Assembly (NCBI GenBank): GCA_016926955.1
Contig: JAFGNN010000068.1
Coordinates: 1 to 35,769 of the forward strand
Reading direction: 5' to 3'
Source of the DNA: Spirochaetales bacterium
GTDB lineage: Bacteria; Spirochaetota; Spirochaetia; Treponematales; UBA12059
Length of the DNA: 35,769 nucleotides
The notes below the pieces were generated by a model. That model was given only the letters and a program-made list of their open reading frames with translations. It made no database searches and was not told the origin of the DNA. Below are positions 1 through 10,485 of this stretch, in pieces. The first letter of the stretch is position 1, and the number at the start of each line of letters is the position of its first letter. Position numbers and translations under genes: made by a program.

Positions 1-1
1 A

Positions 2-133
2 CGCCTGCTGACACGCCGCGGCCGAGAGCTTTTCATCCGCTTCTCGCGCTACGTGCCGCCTGTTGATCGCCTCAACAAACTGCTGCACTGCATCGAGATG
101 CAAGGCCCCGAGGAACCCGGCTTGATCGGCTGA
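2..133 (+). CDS. C-terminal end of an unidentified protein (partial)
   Basis: This is an open frame entering from the left edge and ending in TGA. The 43 visible residues read like a real C-terminus: mixed hydrophobic and charged, with the segment RELFIRFSRYVPPVDRLNKL near the start. A strong hairpin follows 21 bases after the stop, which supports a genuine gene end on this strand. I do not recognise a family in so short a piece. The gene converges on the HEAT-repeat gene transcribed from the right. The function is unknown and the reading frame itself is only moderately secure. Confidence 0.5.
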   Translation, partial: RLLTRRGRELFIRFSRYVPPVDRLNKLLHCIEMQGPEEPGLIG

Positions 134-154
134 CGCGGAAAAACGGCCCATGGA

Positions 155-187
155 AAACCCGCGCCCTCGAGGCGCGGGTTTCCTTTT
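155..187. terminator. Intrinsic terminator between convergent genes
   Basis: A perfect 11-bp stem pairs 155-165 (aaacccgcgcc) with 171-181, with a 5-base loop. On the plus strand it is followed by tccttttcc. On the minus strand the stem ends in a run of four T. It lies between the stop of the partial plus-strand gene (133) and the stop of the HEAT-repeat gene (230), so it probably ends transcription from both sides. Confidence 0.85.
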
Positions 188-229
188 CCCCGAAATCCTT
201 CCTTTTCGGACACTCCCCGGGCCAAGTCC

Positions 230-1615
230 CTAGAGGTCTCCGAGTACGTCGGCCGCCCGCCGGCGGACCGCCTCCGACGCGTCGGACTCGGCAACGGCCG
301 CTATGGCGGCGCGGAGCGATGCCGCACCGTTGCGTCGCGCCCATTCGAGGGCGGCGGATCTGTTCCCGATATCCGGGTCCGAAAGCAGGGGTTCCACAAG
401 AGGAGCAAGGAGAGGATCGTCGACGGCGAGGAGCTCCCGAACCAAAGCGGCCCGAAAGGTCTTTTCGCGCGGAGTCGCGGTCGAGGCGAACACTGCGGGA
501 GCTTTATCCAGAACTTCGGACCGGTCGTTCGCGGCGAGCGCGCCGAAAGCGAGCGCGCGGAGACCGGCGTCCGCTTTCGGGTCAACGAACAAGTCGGACA
601 GCCAGCGCGACGCTTTGGCGCCGCCGAGCTTGCCCAGTGACTTTATGGCCGCGGTCTTGACGGCTCGCTCGGGATCACGTGAAGCCTTGTACTCCAGCGC
701 GTCGATGGCTGCGCTAACCCCCGCGACGGCTACGGCCTCCACGGCCGCGATCCTCGCCTTCGCGTTCGGGTCGCGGAGCCCCTCCATGAGGGCCGCCTCT
801 ACCGGATCCGCGCCGGCGGCCGCCCCTACGAGTCCGAGGGCTTCGTAGACGGCTGCCCTGAGGTTGGGATCCTCCGAAGCGACCGTATCTGACAGCACCG
901 CGGCTGAGCGCGGCGAGGCGATCTTTCCGAGCGACTGCGCTGCGTAGATCCGTGTGGCCGAACGCTCTTCGCCATCCGCGAGCAAGGCCTCGAGTCGCTC
1001 GAGCGCGGCCGTGTCGCCGAGGGCGCCGAGGGCGCGCGTCGCGCGTTGTTTCAGGTCGTCGCCGGACTCGTCGTCATCGATGAGTTCGCCGAGCAACTCC
1101 GCTTCCGCGCTTCCGCCCGCCGCCCCGAGCAGGGTGACGGCGCTCTCGATCCAGTCCTTCTCGCGGTCGCCTACGGCCTTCCGCGCCTCTGGCAAGGCGG
1201 CCTCCGACTCGATGGCGGCCAGGTAGGCGAAGGCCGCGGCTACGAGTTCCCGCTCGCCTTCGTCGCGGGTCTCAAGGATGCCGACGGCAAAAGACTCGGC
1301 CGCCTTCCCTTTCGTCTTCGCGAACCAGGCGAGTATGCCGGATTTCAGCTTCACCGAACGGGAGGACGCGAGCAGCTCCGAAACAGTCCTGTCATAGCGG
1401 TAATCCTTCGCGGCCTCGAGCTCGTCGAGCAGGGCGAGCACCTCCGATTCGATGCCGTACGCGAGCACCGCGCGCCTCGACGCGTCGAGGCTCTCGGCGT
1501 CGTCGGCAGACGCCGGACCCGCGAAGGCGAAGAGCAGGGCTAAAAGCGCGACGGACAGGTTGGGAGCGGCCGAGGATCCCACCCCGCGCCGGCACCTACG
1601 CGTTACGGGCCGCAT
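230..1615 (-). CDS. Secreted HEAT-repeat protein
   Basis: A protein of 461 residues if started at the ATG at 1615. An N-terminal hydrophobic segment (SVALLALLFAFAGPASADD) looks like a signal peptide with cleavage after ASA, so the protein is probably periplasmic or surface-facing. The rest is a string of roughly 30-residue alpha-helical HEAT/PBS-lyase-like repeats, rich in Ala, Leu and Glu, of the kind LGALGDTAALERLEALLAD. Such solenoids usually serve as binding scaffolds and no catalytic motif is visible. It overlaps the 3' end of tgt by 20 bases, so it is probably translated by coupling as the last gene of the rpsO-to-tgt operon. A longer start at 1657 is possible but would overlap tgt by 62 bases and put 14 polar residues before the signal. 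No clear ribosome binding site precedes either start. The partner is unknown. Confidence 0.8.
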   Translation of the reverse strand: MRPVTRRCRRGVGSSAAPNLSVALLALLFAFAGPASADDAESLDASRRAVLAYGIESEVLALLDELEAAKDYRYDRTVSELLASSRSVKLKSGILAWFAKTKGKAAESFAVGILETRDEGERELVAAAFAYLAAIESEAALPEARKAVGDREKDWIESAVTLLGAAGGSAEAELLGELIDDDESGDDLKQRATRALGALGDTAALERLEALLADGEERSATRIYAAQSLGKIASPRSAAVLSDTVASEDPNLRAAVYEALGLVGAAAGADPVEAALMEGLRDPNAKARIAAVEAVAVAGVSAAIDALEYKASRDPERAVKTAAIKSLGKLGGAKASRWLSDLFVDPKADAGLRALAFGALAANDRSEVLDKAPAVFASTATPREKTFRAALVRELLAVDDPLLAPLVEPLLSDPDIGNRSAALEWARRNGAASLRAAIAAVAESDASEAVRRRAADVLGDL

Positions 1616-2729
1616 ATCGCGCGAGGAACGCCCGCTTGAACGAATCGAAGCTTCCATCTTCTATACTATATCGGATCTTTTTGACGAGATCATGCAGGAA
1701 GGCCAGGTTGTGGTAGCTCGCGAGCATGGACCACAGGATCTCGTCCTGCTTGAACAGGTGCCGGAGATACGCCCGTGAATGGTCGCGGCACACCCTGCAG
1801 GAGCACGAGGGGTCAGGCGGCAGGAAGTCCCGCTCGAAGCGCGCGTTCTTGATGGCGATGGGGCCGTCCGCGGTGAAAAGGAGGCCGTTTCGCGCCACCC
1901 GGGTGGGGAAAACGCAGTCGAACATGTCGACGCCGTTCGCCACCGCCTCCAGGATATACTCCGGGGTGCCGATTCCCATGACGTAGCGGGGCTTTCCCTC
2001 GGGAAGCAAGGCCGACGTATGGTCGAGGAATTCCGCGAAAACCTCGAAGGGTTCCCCCACCGAAAGTCCCCCGATGGCGATGCCCGGCAGGTCGAGCTCG
2101 AGGATGTCCTCCGCGCTCCGGACTCGCAGGTCCTTGTAGAAGTTTCCCTGCACGATGCCGAACAGGTTCCCCCGGAAATCGCCGCGCGTGTCCAGCCAAC
2201 GCACCTTGGAGCGCCGGGCCCAGTCCTTGGTCAGGCGCACCGCGTCGTCGGCTTCCTTCCGGTCGGCGCCCCAGGGGGCGCAGATGTCGAGCTGCATGAA
2301 CACGTCACTGGCGAGCGCCGTCTGGACATCGACCGCGTCCTCCGGCGAAAGGAAACGTTTGGAGCCGTCATGGTGCGAACGGAAACTCACTCCCTCGTCG
2401 CTGATTTTCCTGAGCTTCGAGAGGCTGAAAACCTGGAAGCCCCCCGAATCGGTCAGGAAATTGCGTTTCCAGCCGGTGAAACCGTGGAGCCCGCCGGCCT
2501 GGCGGATCAGCTCGTGCCCGGGTTTCAGGAAGAGGTGGTAGGTATTGGCCAGGATGATCTCGAAGCCGAGCTCCTCGAGGCTTTCCTTCGACACGGCCTT
2601 TACCGTCGCGTTGGTTCCGACGGGCATGAACACCGGCGTTTCCACCCGGCCGTGCGGCAGGTCGACGAACCCGGTCCGGGCCCTGGTTCCCGAGCCGTCG
2701 CGAGCCTTGAGCGTGAATATGCTTTCCAT
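1596..2729 (-). CDS. tgt: tRNA-guanine transglycosylase
   Basis: Queuine/preQ1 tRNA-ribosyltransferase, 377 residues. It exchanges guanine 34 in GUN-anticodon tRNAs for the queuosine precursor in the cytoplasm. Visible motifs are the substrate-pocket segment LTDSGGFQVFSLS (general-base Asp about residue 94), GIVQGNFYKDLR, GIAIGGLSVGEP, the nucleophile segment GVDMFDCVFPTRVARNG (about 266-282), and a C-terminal zinc site CSCRVC followed by His (SRAYLRHL). Length is normal for the bacterial enzyme. I chose the ATG at 2729 because AAGGAG (2739-2744) sits 9 bases upstream; a GTG at 2750 would extend it by seven residues but has no site. It lies between lptG and the HEAT-repeat gene on the same transcript. 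Confidence 0.96.
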   Translation of the reverse strand: MESIFTLKARDGSGTRARTGFVDLPHGRVETPVFMPVGTNATVKAVSKESLEELGFEIILANTYHLFLKPGHELIRQAGGLHGFTGWKRNFLTDSGGFQVFSLSKLRKISDEGVSFRSHHDGSKRFLSPEDAVDVQTALASDVFMQLDICAPWGADRKEADDAVRLTKDWARRSKVRWLDTRGDFRGNLFGIVQGNFYKDLRVRSAEDILELDLPGIAIGGLSVGEPFEVFAEFLDHTSALLPEGKPRYVMGIGTPEYILEAVANGVDMFDCVFPTRVARNGLLFTADGPIAIKNARFERDFLPPDPSCSCRVCRDHSRAYLRHLFKQDEILWSMLASYHNLAFLHDLVKKIRYSIEDGSFDSFKRAFLARYAARNA

Positions 2730-2753
2730 GTGACAAGACTCCTTGAACACCTG

Positions 2754-3836
2754 TCAGGATTTGGCCCGCGCGGTCAGGACGGCACCGGCGAGCACGAAGA
2801 CGGCCAGCGGGAGGAAGGCTCCCAGTTCCGGCGAGATAGAGCCGTCCTTGGCGAGCAGCATGGAGACCATGCGTACGATGTAGTATCCGGTCGCCGCCAC
2901 GAGGCTCGCGAAGAGGCTCGCGAGCAAGGAGTTCCGCCCGAGCCGTCCTCCGAGCGGAACCGCCATGAGCACGACGACGAAGGGAGCGAGGGCGAAGGCG
3001 ATGCGTTCGTAGCGGGCGGCGAGTTCGCCGCCGTACGGCAGGCCGCTGCGCTTGAGGAACTCGACGTAGCCGGCCAGTTCGGCGTTGGTCATGCCGTCTA
3101 CCGAGTCGGCGCGCGCGCGGAAGCTCTCGGGCGGCTCCACGAGCTCCGGATCCGTAAACGTGGCGTGGAAGCGATCGACCGGATCGCCGGAGACCTCGTC
3201 GATCCAGTACCGGCGCGCGTTCGTGAACACCCACGCGGCGCCGTCCCAGACTCCGCGCTGCGCGTCGACGCGCGAAACGAACCGTCCCTGCCCGTCACGC
3301 GTGATGACGCGGACGCCGCTCAGCGTTTTGGAGGCATCATCGTAGAATTCGACGTCCCAGACCCTCCGCCCGCCGTCTGTCATTATGGTGGCCTGGGAAC
3401 GCGAACGCGTCACCGCCCTGCCGAGCGCTGCCCGCGAGGCCGATTCCTTGGCAGCGACGCTCGGAATCACGACGGCGTCGTCGAACCAGAATCCGAAAAC
3501 CGAGAGCGCCAGGGCGACTGCGAGAAGGGGCGCGGCGAAGCTTCCCAGGCTCGTTCCCGAGCCGAACACCGGGATGAGCTCGTTCCGGGCGGCGAGCGAG
3601 CCGAACGCGTATGAGGCCGAGAACAGGAGCGATACGGGAAGCGCGTAGGAAAGGTTTCGGGGCAGACCGAGCGCGATCAGGCGCAAGATCGTCGCAGTCG
3701 GCAGTTCAGCCTGAAGGTAGCCCACCATGTTCGCCAGGAGGTCGAACAGGCCGAGCAAAACCACGAAGAACGATATCGCGATGGAGAAAATGGGTATGAA
3801 TTCTGCGAGCAGGTAGAGCCTGAGTCTGTTTGGCAT
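2754..3836 (-). CDS. lptG: LptG-type lipopolysaccharide export permease
   Basis: Integral-membrane subunit of the YjgP/YjgQ family, which with LptF and the LptB ATPase extracts lipopolysaccharide or a comparable lipid from the inner membrane. It has 360 residues, the usual LptG length. Three N-terminal membrane helices start at about residue 8 (LAEFIPIFSIAISFFVVLLGLFDLL is the first), a soluble periplasmic domain fills the middle (WDVEFYDDASKTLSGVRVIT), and three helices close the C-terminus (IAFALAPFVVVLMAVPLGG). I used the ATG at 3836, two bases after the lptF stop, with GAGG upstream; the longer frame to 3911 would run inside lptF. Assignment as LptG rather than LptF rests on position after the longer paralogue and on length. 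Confidence 0.88.
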   Translation of the reverse strand: MPNRLRLYLLAEFIPIFSIAISFFVVLLGLFDLLANMVGYLQAELPTATILRLIALGLPRNLSYALPVSLLFSASYAFGSLAARNELIPVFGSGTSLGSFAAPLLAVALALSVFGFWFDDAVVIPSVAAKESASRAALGRAVTRSRSQATIMTDGGRRVWDVEFYDDASKTLSGVRVITRDGQGRFVSRVDAQRGVWDGAAWVFTNARRYWIDEVSGDPVDRFHATFTDPELVEPPESFRARADSVDGMTNAELAGYVEFLKRSGLPYGGELAARYERIAFALAPFVVVLMAVPLGGRLGRNSLLASLFASLVAATGYYIVRMVSMLLAKDGSISPELGAFLPLAVFVLAGAVLTARAKS

Positions 3837-3838
3837 GG

Positions 3839-5128
3839 CTAGCGCCTCAACGCCCGGCGTCCGATCGCCAACGCGATCGCTCCCGCAAGCACGGCGATGT
3901 TCGGCGCCCACATCGACCAGAAAGGCGAGGCGTCGAGTCTCGTGGAGACGAGGGATCCGCCGGAAAGCAGTCCCCAGTACACCACCGCGACAAGAAGTCC
4001 GAGAGCGAATCCTACCGCCCTTCCCGAACGTCGGGCAAGGGTGCCGAGCGGCGCGGCGAGGAAGACGAAGAAGAAGGCACCCGCCGGTATGCTGAATTTT
4101 TTCCAGAATTCCATCCGGTAGACGCGAAGCGAGCGGTCGGTCGGTGGTTCGCTCGCCAACCTCTCCAGTTCCTCGCTGCGCGGACCGAGACGCGTCAACG
4201 CGGACCTTCCGGATTCCCCCGACTCGAGCGCGAGCCGGTATTTTTCCAGCGCCTCCGCCCGCCTGTCCTCGACTTCCCGCTCGCGAGCCTCGATGCGCTT
4301 CAGGAAGCTCTCTTCCTTGGCGCGTATCGCCAGGGCGACGTCGACGCTGCTCATCTCGCGGGGTCCCGCGGCGCGCGACCCGTCCGAAACCTGTTTTACC
4401 GCTACGGTATAGTCGAGCGAGGACGCTTCGGCGAAATCGAAACGGTCGGGCCTGCCCGCGTCGGTGGTCTGGATGAAAACGCCTTCGAGCTCGAGCACCA
4501 GGGCCGCCGCGGGATCCTCCGGGACGCCGAGCCGCGCGCGTTCGGCTCCTATGACCCGCGCCTTGCCGTCCTCGGTGCGATCCATGATGAGTACGTCCCG
4601 CAGCCAGTCCCCTTCGACCGGACCGGTCACTATGGTCGCATCCTCGTAGCGCTTTATCGTCCAGGCGCCGAGCTCGAGGGCGGGTGTCGTGGTGGCCAGT
4701 CGCCGGTAGAGTTTTCCGTAGTTGATGGTTCCGACGGGCAGGAGCACGTCGTTGGCGCCGAAGGAGATCACCGAGAACAGGAGGCCGAGCACGACCATCG
4801 GGAGATAGACCCTGGAGCGCGGAATGCCGGACGCTTCCATGACCAGGAGCTCGCGGTCGCTGGAAAAGCGACCGATGGCCATGAGGGCGCCGACGAGGCT
4901 CGCGAAGGGCACCGACATGGCGATTATGGCCGGCGTCGCGTAGAAAACGAGGAGGAGAACCTGGCCCGGAGGCGCCTTGCTCTCGAGGATGTCCGAGGCC
5001 ATGACCAGGAGCTGGTTCACGAAAAACACGACGAAGAAGAACGCGAAGGCGACGCCGAAGGAGGAAAGGAACTCCACGGCAATATAACGCGAAACCTTTC
5101 CGTAGCGAGCGCGCCCTTCCCGCCTCAT
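3839..5128 (-). CDS. lptF: LptF-type lipopolysaccharide export permease
   Basis: YjgP/YjgQ-family permease of 429 residues, partner of the following lptG in the LptB2FG exporter. N-terminal membrane helices include [17 protein letters not shown], followed by the family segment [21 protein letters not shown] (conserved R-x-S-x-D-x-E-x-x-x-x-x-x-S/G pattern). A periplasmic jelly-roll region and three C-terminal helices ([16 protein letters not shown] onward) follow. It is about 60 residues longer than enterobacterial LptF. The excess is a charged, probably coiled-coil stretch rich in Glu, Arg and Lys just before the fourth helix (roughly 4130-4340). Its ATG overlaps the dut stop as ATGA, implying coupled translation. 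Confidence 0.88.
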   Translation of the reverse strand: MRREGRARYGKVSRYIAVEFLSSFGVAFAFFFVVFFVNQLLVMASDILESKAPPGQVLLLVFYATPAIIAMSVPFASLVGALMAIGRFSSDRELLVMEASGIPRSRVYLPMVVLGLLFSVISFGANDVLLPVGTINYGKLYRRLATTTPALELGAWTIKRYEDATIVTGPVEGDWLRDVLIMDRTEDGKARVIGAERARLGVPEDPAAALVLELEGVFIQTTDAGRPDRFDFAEASSLDYTVAVKQVSDGSRAAGPREMSSVDVALAIRAKEESFLKRIEAREREVEDRRAEALEKYRLALESGESGRSALTRLGPRSEELERLASEPPTDRSLRVYRMEFWKKFSIPAGAFFFVFLAAPLGTLARRSGRAVGFALGLLVAVVYWGLLSGGSLVSTRLDASPFWSMWAPNIAVLAGAIALAIGRRALRR

Positions 5129-5568
5129 CGCGACCCCGTCGACCCGAAGCCGCCCTCCCCGCGCCGGGTTGCGTCCAGGACGTCGACCGCGGAGAAGCTC
5201 GCGCGAGAAACCGGCGCGACTACGAGCTGGGCGATGCGCTCGCCGTCTTCGATGACGACGTTATCGGAACCGAGGTTGACGAGTATGACGGATACCTCCC
5301 CTCGGTAGTCCGCGTCGATGGTGCCGGGCGTGTTCAGGCAAGTGACGCCTTGCTTGAGCGCCAGTCCGGAACGGGGACGCACCTGGGCCTCGAAGCCGGG
5401 CGGGAGGGCCATGCGGATTCCGGTCGGGACGGCGGCGCGCTCGCCGGGGGCGAGTACGAGAGGAGCATCGATGCGGGCTCTCAGGTCGGCGCCCGCGGCT
5501 AGAGGGCTCGCGTATTCGGGCGCGCGCGCGCCTTCGGAAAGCATGATCTCGACGACGGGTCCGTTCAT
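5125..5568 (-). CDS. dut: Deoxyuridine 5'-triphosphate nucleotidohydrolase (dUTPase)
   Basis: Homotrimeric dUTPase, 147 residues, hydrolysing dUTP to dUMP and pyrophosphate so that uracil stays out of DNA and dUMP is available for dTMP synthesis. All five family motifs are visible: AGADLRA (25-31), RPRSGLA (64-70), [10 protein letters not shown] (82-91, catalytic Asp and uracil-contacting Tyr), GERIAQLV (109-116) and the P-loop-like C-terminal [10 protein letters not shown] (136-145). The ATG at 5568 overlaps the stop of the M16 peptidase gene as ATGA, and its own stop overlaps the lptF start the same way. An upstream frame extension to 5748 is antisense-like low-complexity Arg/Pro and is not part of the gene. 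Confidence 0.97.
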   Translation of the reverse strand: MNGPVVEIMLSEGARAPEYASPLAAGADLRARIDAPLVLAPGERAAVPTGIRMALPPGFEAQVRPRSGLALKQGVTCLNTPGTIDADYRGEVSVILVNLGSDNVVIEDGERIAQLVVAPVSRASFSAVDVLDATRRGEGGFGSTGSR

Positions 5569-6866
5569 CGCCCGGCCCTTCCCGAGATGGCGGTCTCCAC
5601 CCTGGATCCGACGCGTCCCCAGGCCAGGCGGCGCTCGAGGGACGGATCGATCCGTCTCCGGACGGACTCGTTGACGCGCTCGAGCCCGCTTCGTCGCAGG
5701 GCGCACACCGAAGCTTCGACGCTCTCCGGGTTCCCGTCGAAAAACCATTGGCGAGCGAGGCGCCGCATGCGGAATTCCATGTCGTCGGCGCCTACCTCAG
5801 TCGAACCGGCCAGGTGCGACACCGCGTCGGCGAATTCCGCCGCTTCGAGGCCGCCCGTGGCGAAGCGCTCGAGCTCCTCGTCATAGAGCTCCGCGAGTTT
5901 CGGGAAGGACGCGGCGCGCGTCGAGGCGAAAACGCTCCAGAGCCCGGCGTCCCGCGAAATTCCCGCTCCCGACCACACCGAGTAGCAGAGCCCCGCGCGC
6001 TCGCGGAGCGCGAGGAAGAGCCGAGAGCCCATGGCTTCGCCCCAGGCGGCGCTCGCGATCGAGAGGGCCCAGTAGTCCTCGCGGTCGAATGGCGGCTCGA
6101 GGGGGATGCCAGCGTAGAAATGCGTTTGCCTCGCTTTGCCCGCCTCGGCCGCACGGAAGGGGGCGGCCGCTACGGGACGCGGCGACGGACGCGGAGCCCG
6201 GGCCGCCGCGTCGCGCGGCAGGGAGCGCTCGAGGGCGCGCAGCGCCTCGTCGGGATCGAAACCGCCGGCTATCGACACCACGAGCCGGGAAGGACCGAAA
6301 TGCTCGCGCCAATAGCCGACGAGGCGCTCCCGTTCGATGGCGGCGACATCCTCCGGCTCTCCCTGGATCTTGCGCCCCATGGCCTGGCCCGGCCAGAGCC
6401 GCGCGAGGAAGGCGTCCTGTCCCGACTCCTCGGGGTCGTCGAGCGCGGCCCAGGCCTCGTTCGCCACCACTTCGCGCTCGCGTTCGAACTCCTCAGGGTC
6501 GAACACGGAGCGATGCGCCATGTCGGAAAGCAGGTCGATGGCGAGCGGCAGGGCCGAGCCAGGCAGCGAGCAGTGGAAGCAGGTGGCCTCGCGCTCGGTG
6601 AAGGCGTTGAGCCAGCCGCCCACCCGGTCGGCTTCGCGCGCGATGTCCTCGGGGCCGCGCGTCGCGGTTCCCTTGAAGACCATGTGTTCGACAAAGTGGG
6701 TGTAGCCTTTCTGGTCGTCGGCCTCGTCGCGCGAGCCGGACGGGTACCAGAACCCGACGGCGGCTCCCCGCGCGCGCGGCTCGACGTCGAGCAGGGCGAG
6801 CGCGCCGCCCGGCAGGTCCCTGACTATCCTGACGCCCTCAGCGGGCGTCCGCTCTCTTCCCGCCAT
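5565..6866 (-). CDS. M16-family zinc metallopeptidase
   Basis: Pitrilysin/processing-peptidase family protein, 433 residues. It carries the inverted zinc motif HFVEH (57-61) and the distal zinc-ligand Glu about 76 residues later (NEAWAAL, Glu137). The C-terminal half has the family segment [16 protein letters not shown]. Proteins of this size and position next to pnp are the bacterial M16B peptidases; the natural substrate is not evident. There is no signal peptide, so a cytoplasmic location is likely. The ATG at 6866 has GAGG four bases upstream and begins a typical N-terminus ([18 protein letters not shown]). An in-frame ATG at 6962 overlaps the pnp stop as ATGA, but the added 32 residues are Arg/Pro/Gly-rich and run through a strong RNA hairpin, so I prefer 6866. 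Confidence 0.88.
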   Translation of the reverse strand: MAGRERTPAEGVRIVRDLPGGALALLDVEPRARGAAVGFWYPSGSRDEADDQKGYTHFVEHMVFKGTATRGPEDIAREADRVGGWLNAFTEREATCFHCSLPGSALPLAIDLLSDMAHRSVFDPEEFEREREVVANEAWAALDDPEESGQDAFLARLWPGQAMGRKIQGEPEDVAAIERERLVGYWREHFGPSRLVVSIAGGFDPDEALRALERSLPRDAAARAPRPSPRPVAAAPFRAAEAGKARQTHFYAGIPLEPPFDREDYWALSIASAAWGEAMGSRLFLALRERAGLCYSVWSGAGISRDAGLWSVFASTRAASFPKLAELYDEELERFATGGLEAAEFADAVSHLAGSTEVGADDMEFRMRRLARQWFFDGNPESVEASVCALRRSGLERVNESVRRRIDPSLERRLAWGRVGSRVETAISGRAGR

Positions 6867-6882
6867 GATGCCTCGATGAAGA

Positions 6883-6920
6883 GGGCCCGGCGGCGGGAAG
6901 TCCTCCCGGCCGCCGGGCCC
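6883..6920 (-). other. Strong RNA hairpin in the pnp to M16-peptidase spacer
   Basis: The arm 6883-6898 (gggcccggcggcggga) pairs with 6904-6920, giving 16 base pairs with one bulged base and a short loop. It lies in the 92-base gap after pnp on the minus strand. No good U-tract follows (only CTCTTC), so it looks more like an RNA-stability or processing element, or a weak terminator, than a full stop. Confidence 0.55.
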
Positions 6921-6958
6921 GGTATGCGCGCGGCGACCGGAAGGCCGCCGCGACGGGC

Positions 6959-9064
<2,106 letters not shown>

Positions 9065-9092
9065 TTTCGATTCTCCGATCGCGCCTCAATAC

Positions 9093-9129
9093 GAAAGAGC
9101 CCGAACCGGCGCGCGCGGGTCGGGCTTTC
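9093..9129 (-). terminator. Terminator-like hairpin between rpsO and pnp
   Basis: On the minus strand, gaaag-cccga in one arm pairs with tcgggc-tctttc in the other (9120-9129 with 9093-9104, one unpaired base), with a GC-rich loop that can extend the stem, followed by TCTTTCGTATTG. The U-tract is short and interrupted. It sits between rpsO and pnp and so could attenuate pnp or act as an RNA-processing site, as in the enterobacterial rpsO-pnp operon. Function here is inference. Confidence 0.6.
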
Positions 9130-9147
9130 GACATATCTCGCCTTCGC

Positions 9148-9417
9148 TCACTTGCGGATGCTGAGCTTCTCGAGCAGGGCGCGGTAGGCCGCGAGGTCCC
9201 GGCGCTCGAGGTACTTGAGGAGCCTCTTGCGCTGGCCGACCAGCATGAGGAGGCCGCGGCGGGAGTTCGAGTCCTTCTTGTGGCTGCGGGCGTGCTCGGT
9301 GAGCTGCTTGATGCGCTCGGTGAGCAGGGCGATCTGGGTCTCGGTGGACCCTGTGTTCTTCTCGTCCTTCCCGTGCTCGAGGACGATGCGGGCCTTGTCT
9401 TCCTTGGTCATGGCCAT
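9148..9417 (-). CDS. rpsO: Small-subunit ribosomal protein S15 (uS15)
   Basis: An 89-residue primary 16S rRNA-binding protein of the 30S platform. It is recognisable throughout, with [33 protein letters not shown] and [15 protein letters not shown], the classic helix regions contacting the 16S three-way junction. The start at 9417 has AAGGAG eight bases upstream; the second Met, two codons in, is less well placed. It heads the second minus-strand transcription unit, downstream of its own promoter and a structured 5' leader. Confidence 0.98.
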   Translation of the reverse strand: MAMTKEDKARIVLEHGKDEKNTGSTETQIALLTERIKQLTEHARSHKKDSNSRRGLLMLVGQRKRLLKYLERRDLAAYRALLEKLSIRK

Positions 9418-9468
9418 TCGGAATGCTCCTTGTATCTCTTCTCAAAACCTAATTGGTGTCGTGTTCAG

Positions 9469-9510
9469 GGTTTCCGCGCGCTCCGCGAACGGACGCGGGA
9501 ACCGGAAACC
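9469..9510 (-). promoter_or_regulatory. Structured 5' leader of rpsO
   Basis: An 8-bp outer stem pairs 9469-9476 (ggtttccg) with 9503-9510 (cggaaacc). An inner stem-loop (9478-9485 with 9490-9496, one bulge) has a UUCG loop when read on the minus strand. It starts at about the first transcribed base and lies some 50 bases before the ribosome binding site. S15 represses its own mRNA through leader structures in several bacteria, so this is a candidate regulatory RNA. Confidence 0.5.
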
Positions 9511-9518
9511 GTCGCGTC

Positions 9519-9546
9519 ATTGTACCCAAAAACGCGGAAAAGTCAA
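9519..9546 (-). promoter_or_regulatory. Promoter for rpsO-pnp operon
   Basis: On the minus strand TTGACT (9541-9546) and TACAAT (9519-9524) are separated by 16 bases, a close match to the housekeeping sigma consensus. It sits just after the truB stop and about 95 bases ahead of rpsO. It gives the downstream genes a start independent of the rimP-truB unit. Confidence 0.75.
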
Positions 9547-9558
9547 TGACGCCGGGCG

Positions 9559-10485
9559 CTAGCCCATGACCGCCAGGTAGGCGAAACGCGCGCCGGAGCG
9601 CTCGACGATGGCGAGGAGCCGCCCGTCCGCGTCGAAAACGGCGCAGGCTTCGGCCCCCTTCCCTTCGGCCGCATCCTCGGCGGCGCCGGGGTCGCCCGCG
9701 GCGCCGGCCGCGACGAAATCGCGCGGATGCAAGCGCCCTCCGGACAGGACCCGCTTCCCGGCGTCGCCCTCGGCGCGCAGGGTGACAAGCCCGAGGGCGG
9801 CGGCCTCTTCGACCTGCAGGGAGCGCAGGGCTTCGGGCGTCACGGCGTCGGGCGCGTGCCCTGAGTCGGCGAGGAAGGGTCCGGACGAAAGGCGCCTGAG
9901 CGCCACGAGGTGTCCACGGCTGCCGGCGGCCAGCGCCAGGTCGCGGGCCAGGCTCCGGATGTAGGTGCCCTTGGAGCAACGGACCAGGATGACGGCGTCG
10001 CGGCCGTCGAAGGACTCGAGCTCGAGGGAGTGTATCGTGATTTCGCGGGCCGCGGGCGCCACGTCCTCGCCGTCGCGGGCGCGCTGCCAGGCCCGCTTCC
10101 CGTCGATGTGCACGGCGGACCAGGCGGGCGGCGCCTGCATGATCGTGCCGCGGAAGGATGGCAGCGCCGCCTCGAGCGCCTCGCGCGCCGGGAGGGGCCC
10201 TTCGCCCACGATCTCGCCCGAAGGGTCGAGCGTGGAAGTCTCGGCGCCGAAGCGCACGGTGCCGCGGTAGGTCTTGTCGCAACCGGTGAACCAGGGCGCC
10301 AGGCGCGCGTAACGGCCGACGAGGGCCACGAGGGTGCCCGTGGCGAAGGAGTCGAGCGTGCCCGCGTGGCCGATCCGCCCCGTTCCGAAGACGTGGCGGA
10401 GCGGCTTGAGCGCGTCCGAGCTGGTGATCCCGGCGGGCTTGTCCAGAAGCACAAAGCCGTCCGGGGAGTCGGGATTCCGCTTCAA
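9559..10485 (-). CDS. truB: tRNA pseudouridine-55 synthase
   Basis: TruB, 308 residues, converts U55 of the T-loop of tRNAs to pseudouridine. It has GFVLLDKPAGITSSDAL, the catalytic segment GRIGHAGTLDSFATGTL (nucleophilic Asp in GTLD), TYRGTVRFGAETSTLD, and RCSKGTYIRSLARDLA in the second half, followed by a PUA-like C-terminal region. The start is a TTG at 10485 that overlaps the rbfA stop (TTGA). No ATG fits the family N-terminus, so translation is presumably coupled to rbfA. Order rbfA-truB-rpsO-pnp is common in bacteria; a ribF gene, often found between truB and rpsO, is absent here. Confidence 0.96.
   Translation of the reverse strand: MKRNPDSPDGFVLLDKPAGITSSDALKPLRHVFGTGRIGHAGTLDSFATGTLVALVGRYARLAPWFTGCDKTYRGTVRFGAETSTLDPSGEIVGEGPLPAREALEAALPSFRGTIMQAPPAWSAVHIDGKRAWQRARDGEDVAPAAREITIHSLELESFDGRDAVILVRCSKGTYIRSLARDLALAAGSRGHLVALRRLSSGPFLADSGHAPDAVTPEALRSLQVEEAAALGLVTLRAEGDAGKRVLSGGRLHPRDFVAAGAAGDPGAAEDAAEGKGAEACAVFDADGRLLAIVERSGARFAYLAVMG

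Noticed and set aside
1779-3614. 611-residue plus-strand open frame opposite tgt and lptG
   Set aside because: Antisense shadow in GC-rich DNA: both minus-strand genes have clear family motifs here, and this frame is Arg/Glu/Gly-rich without any domain.
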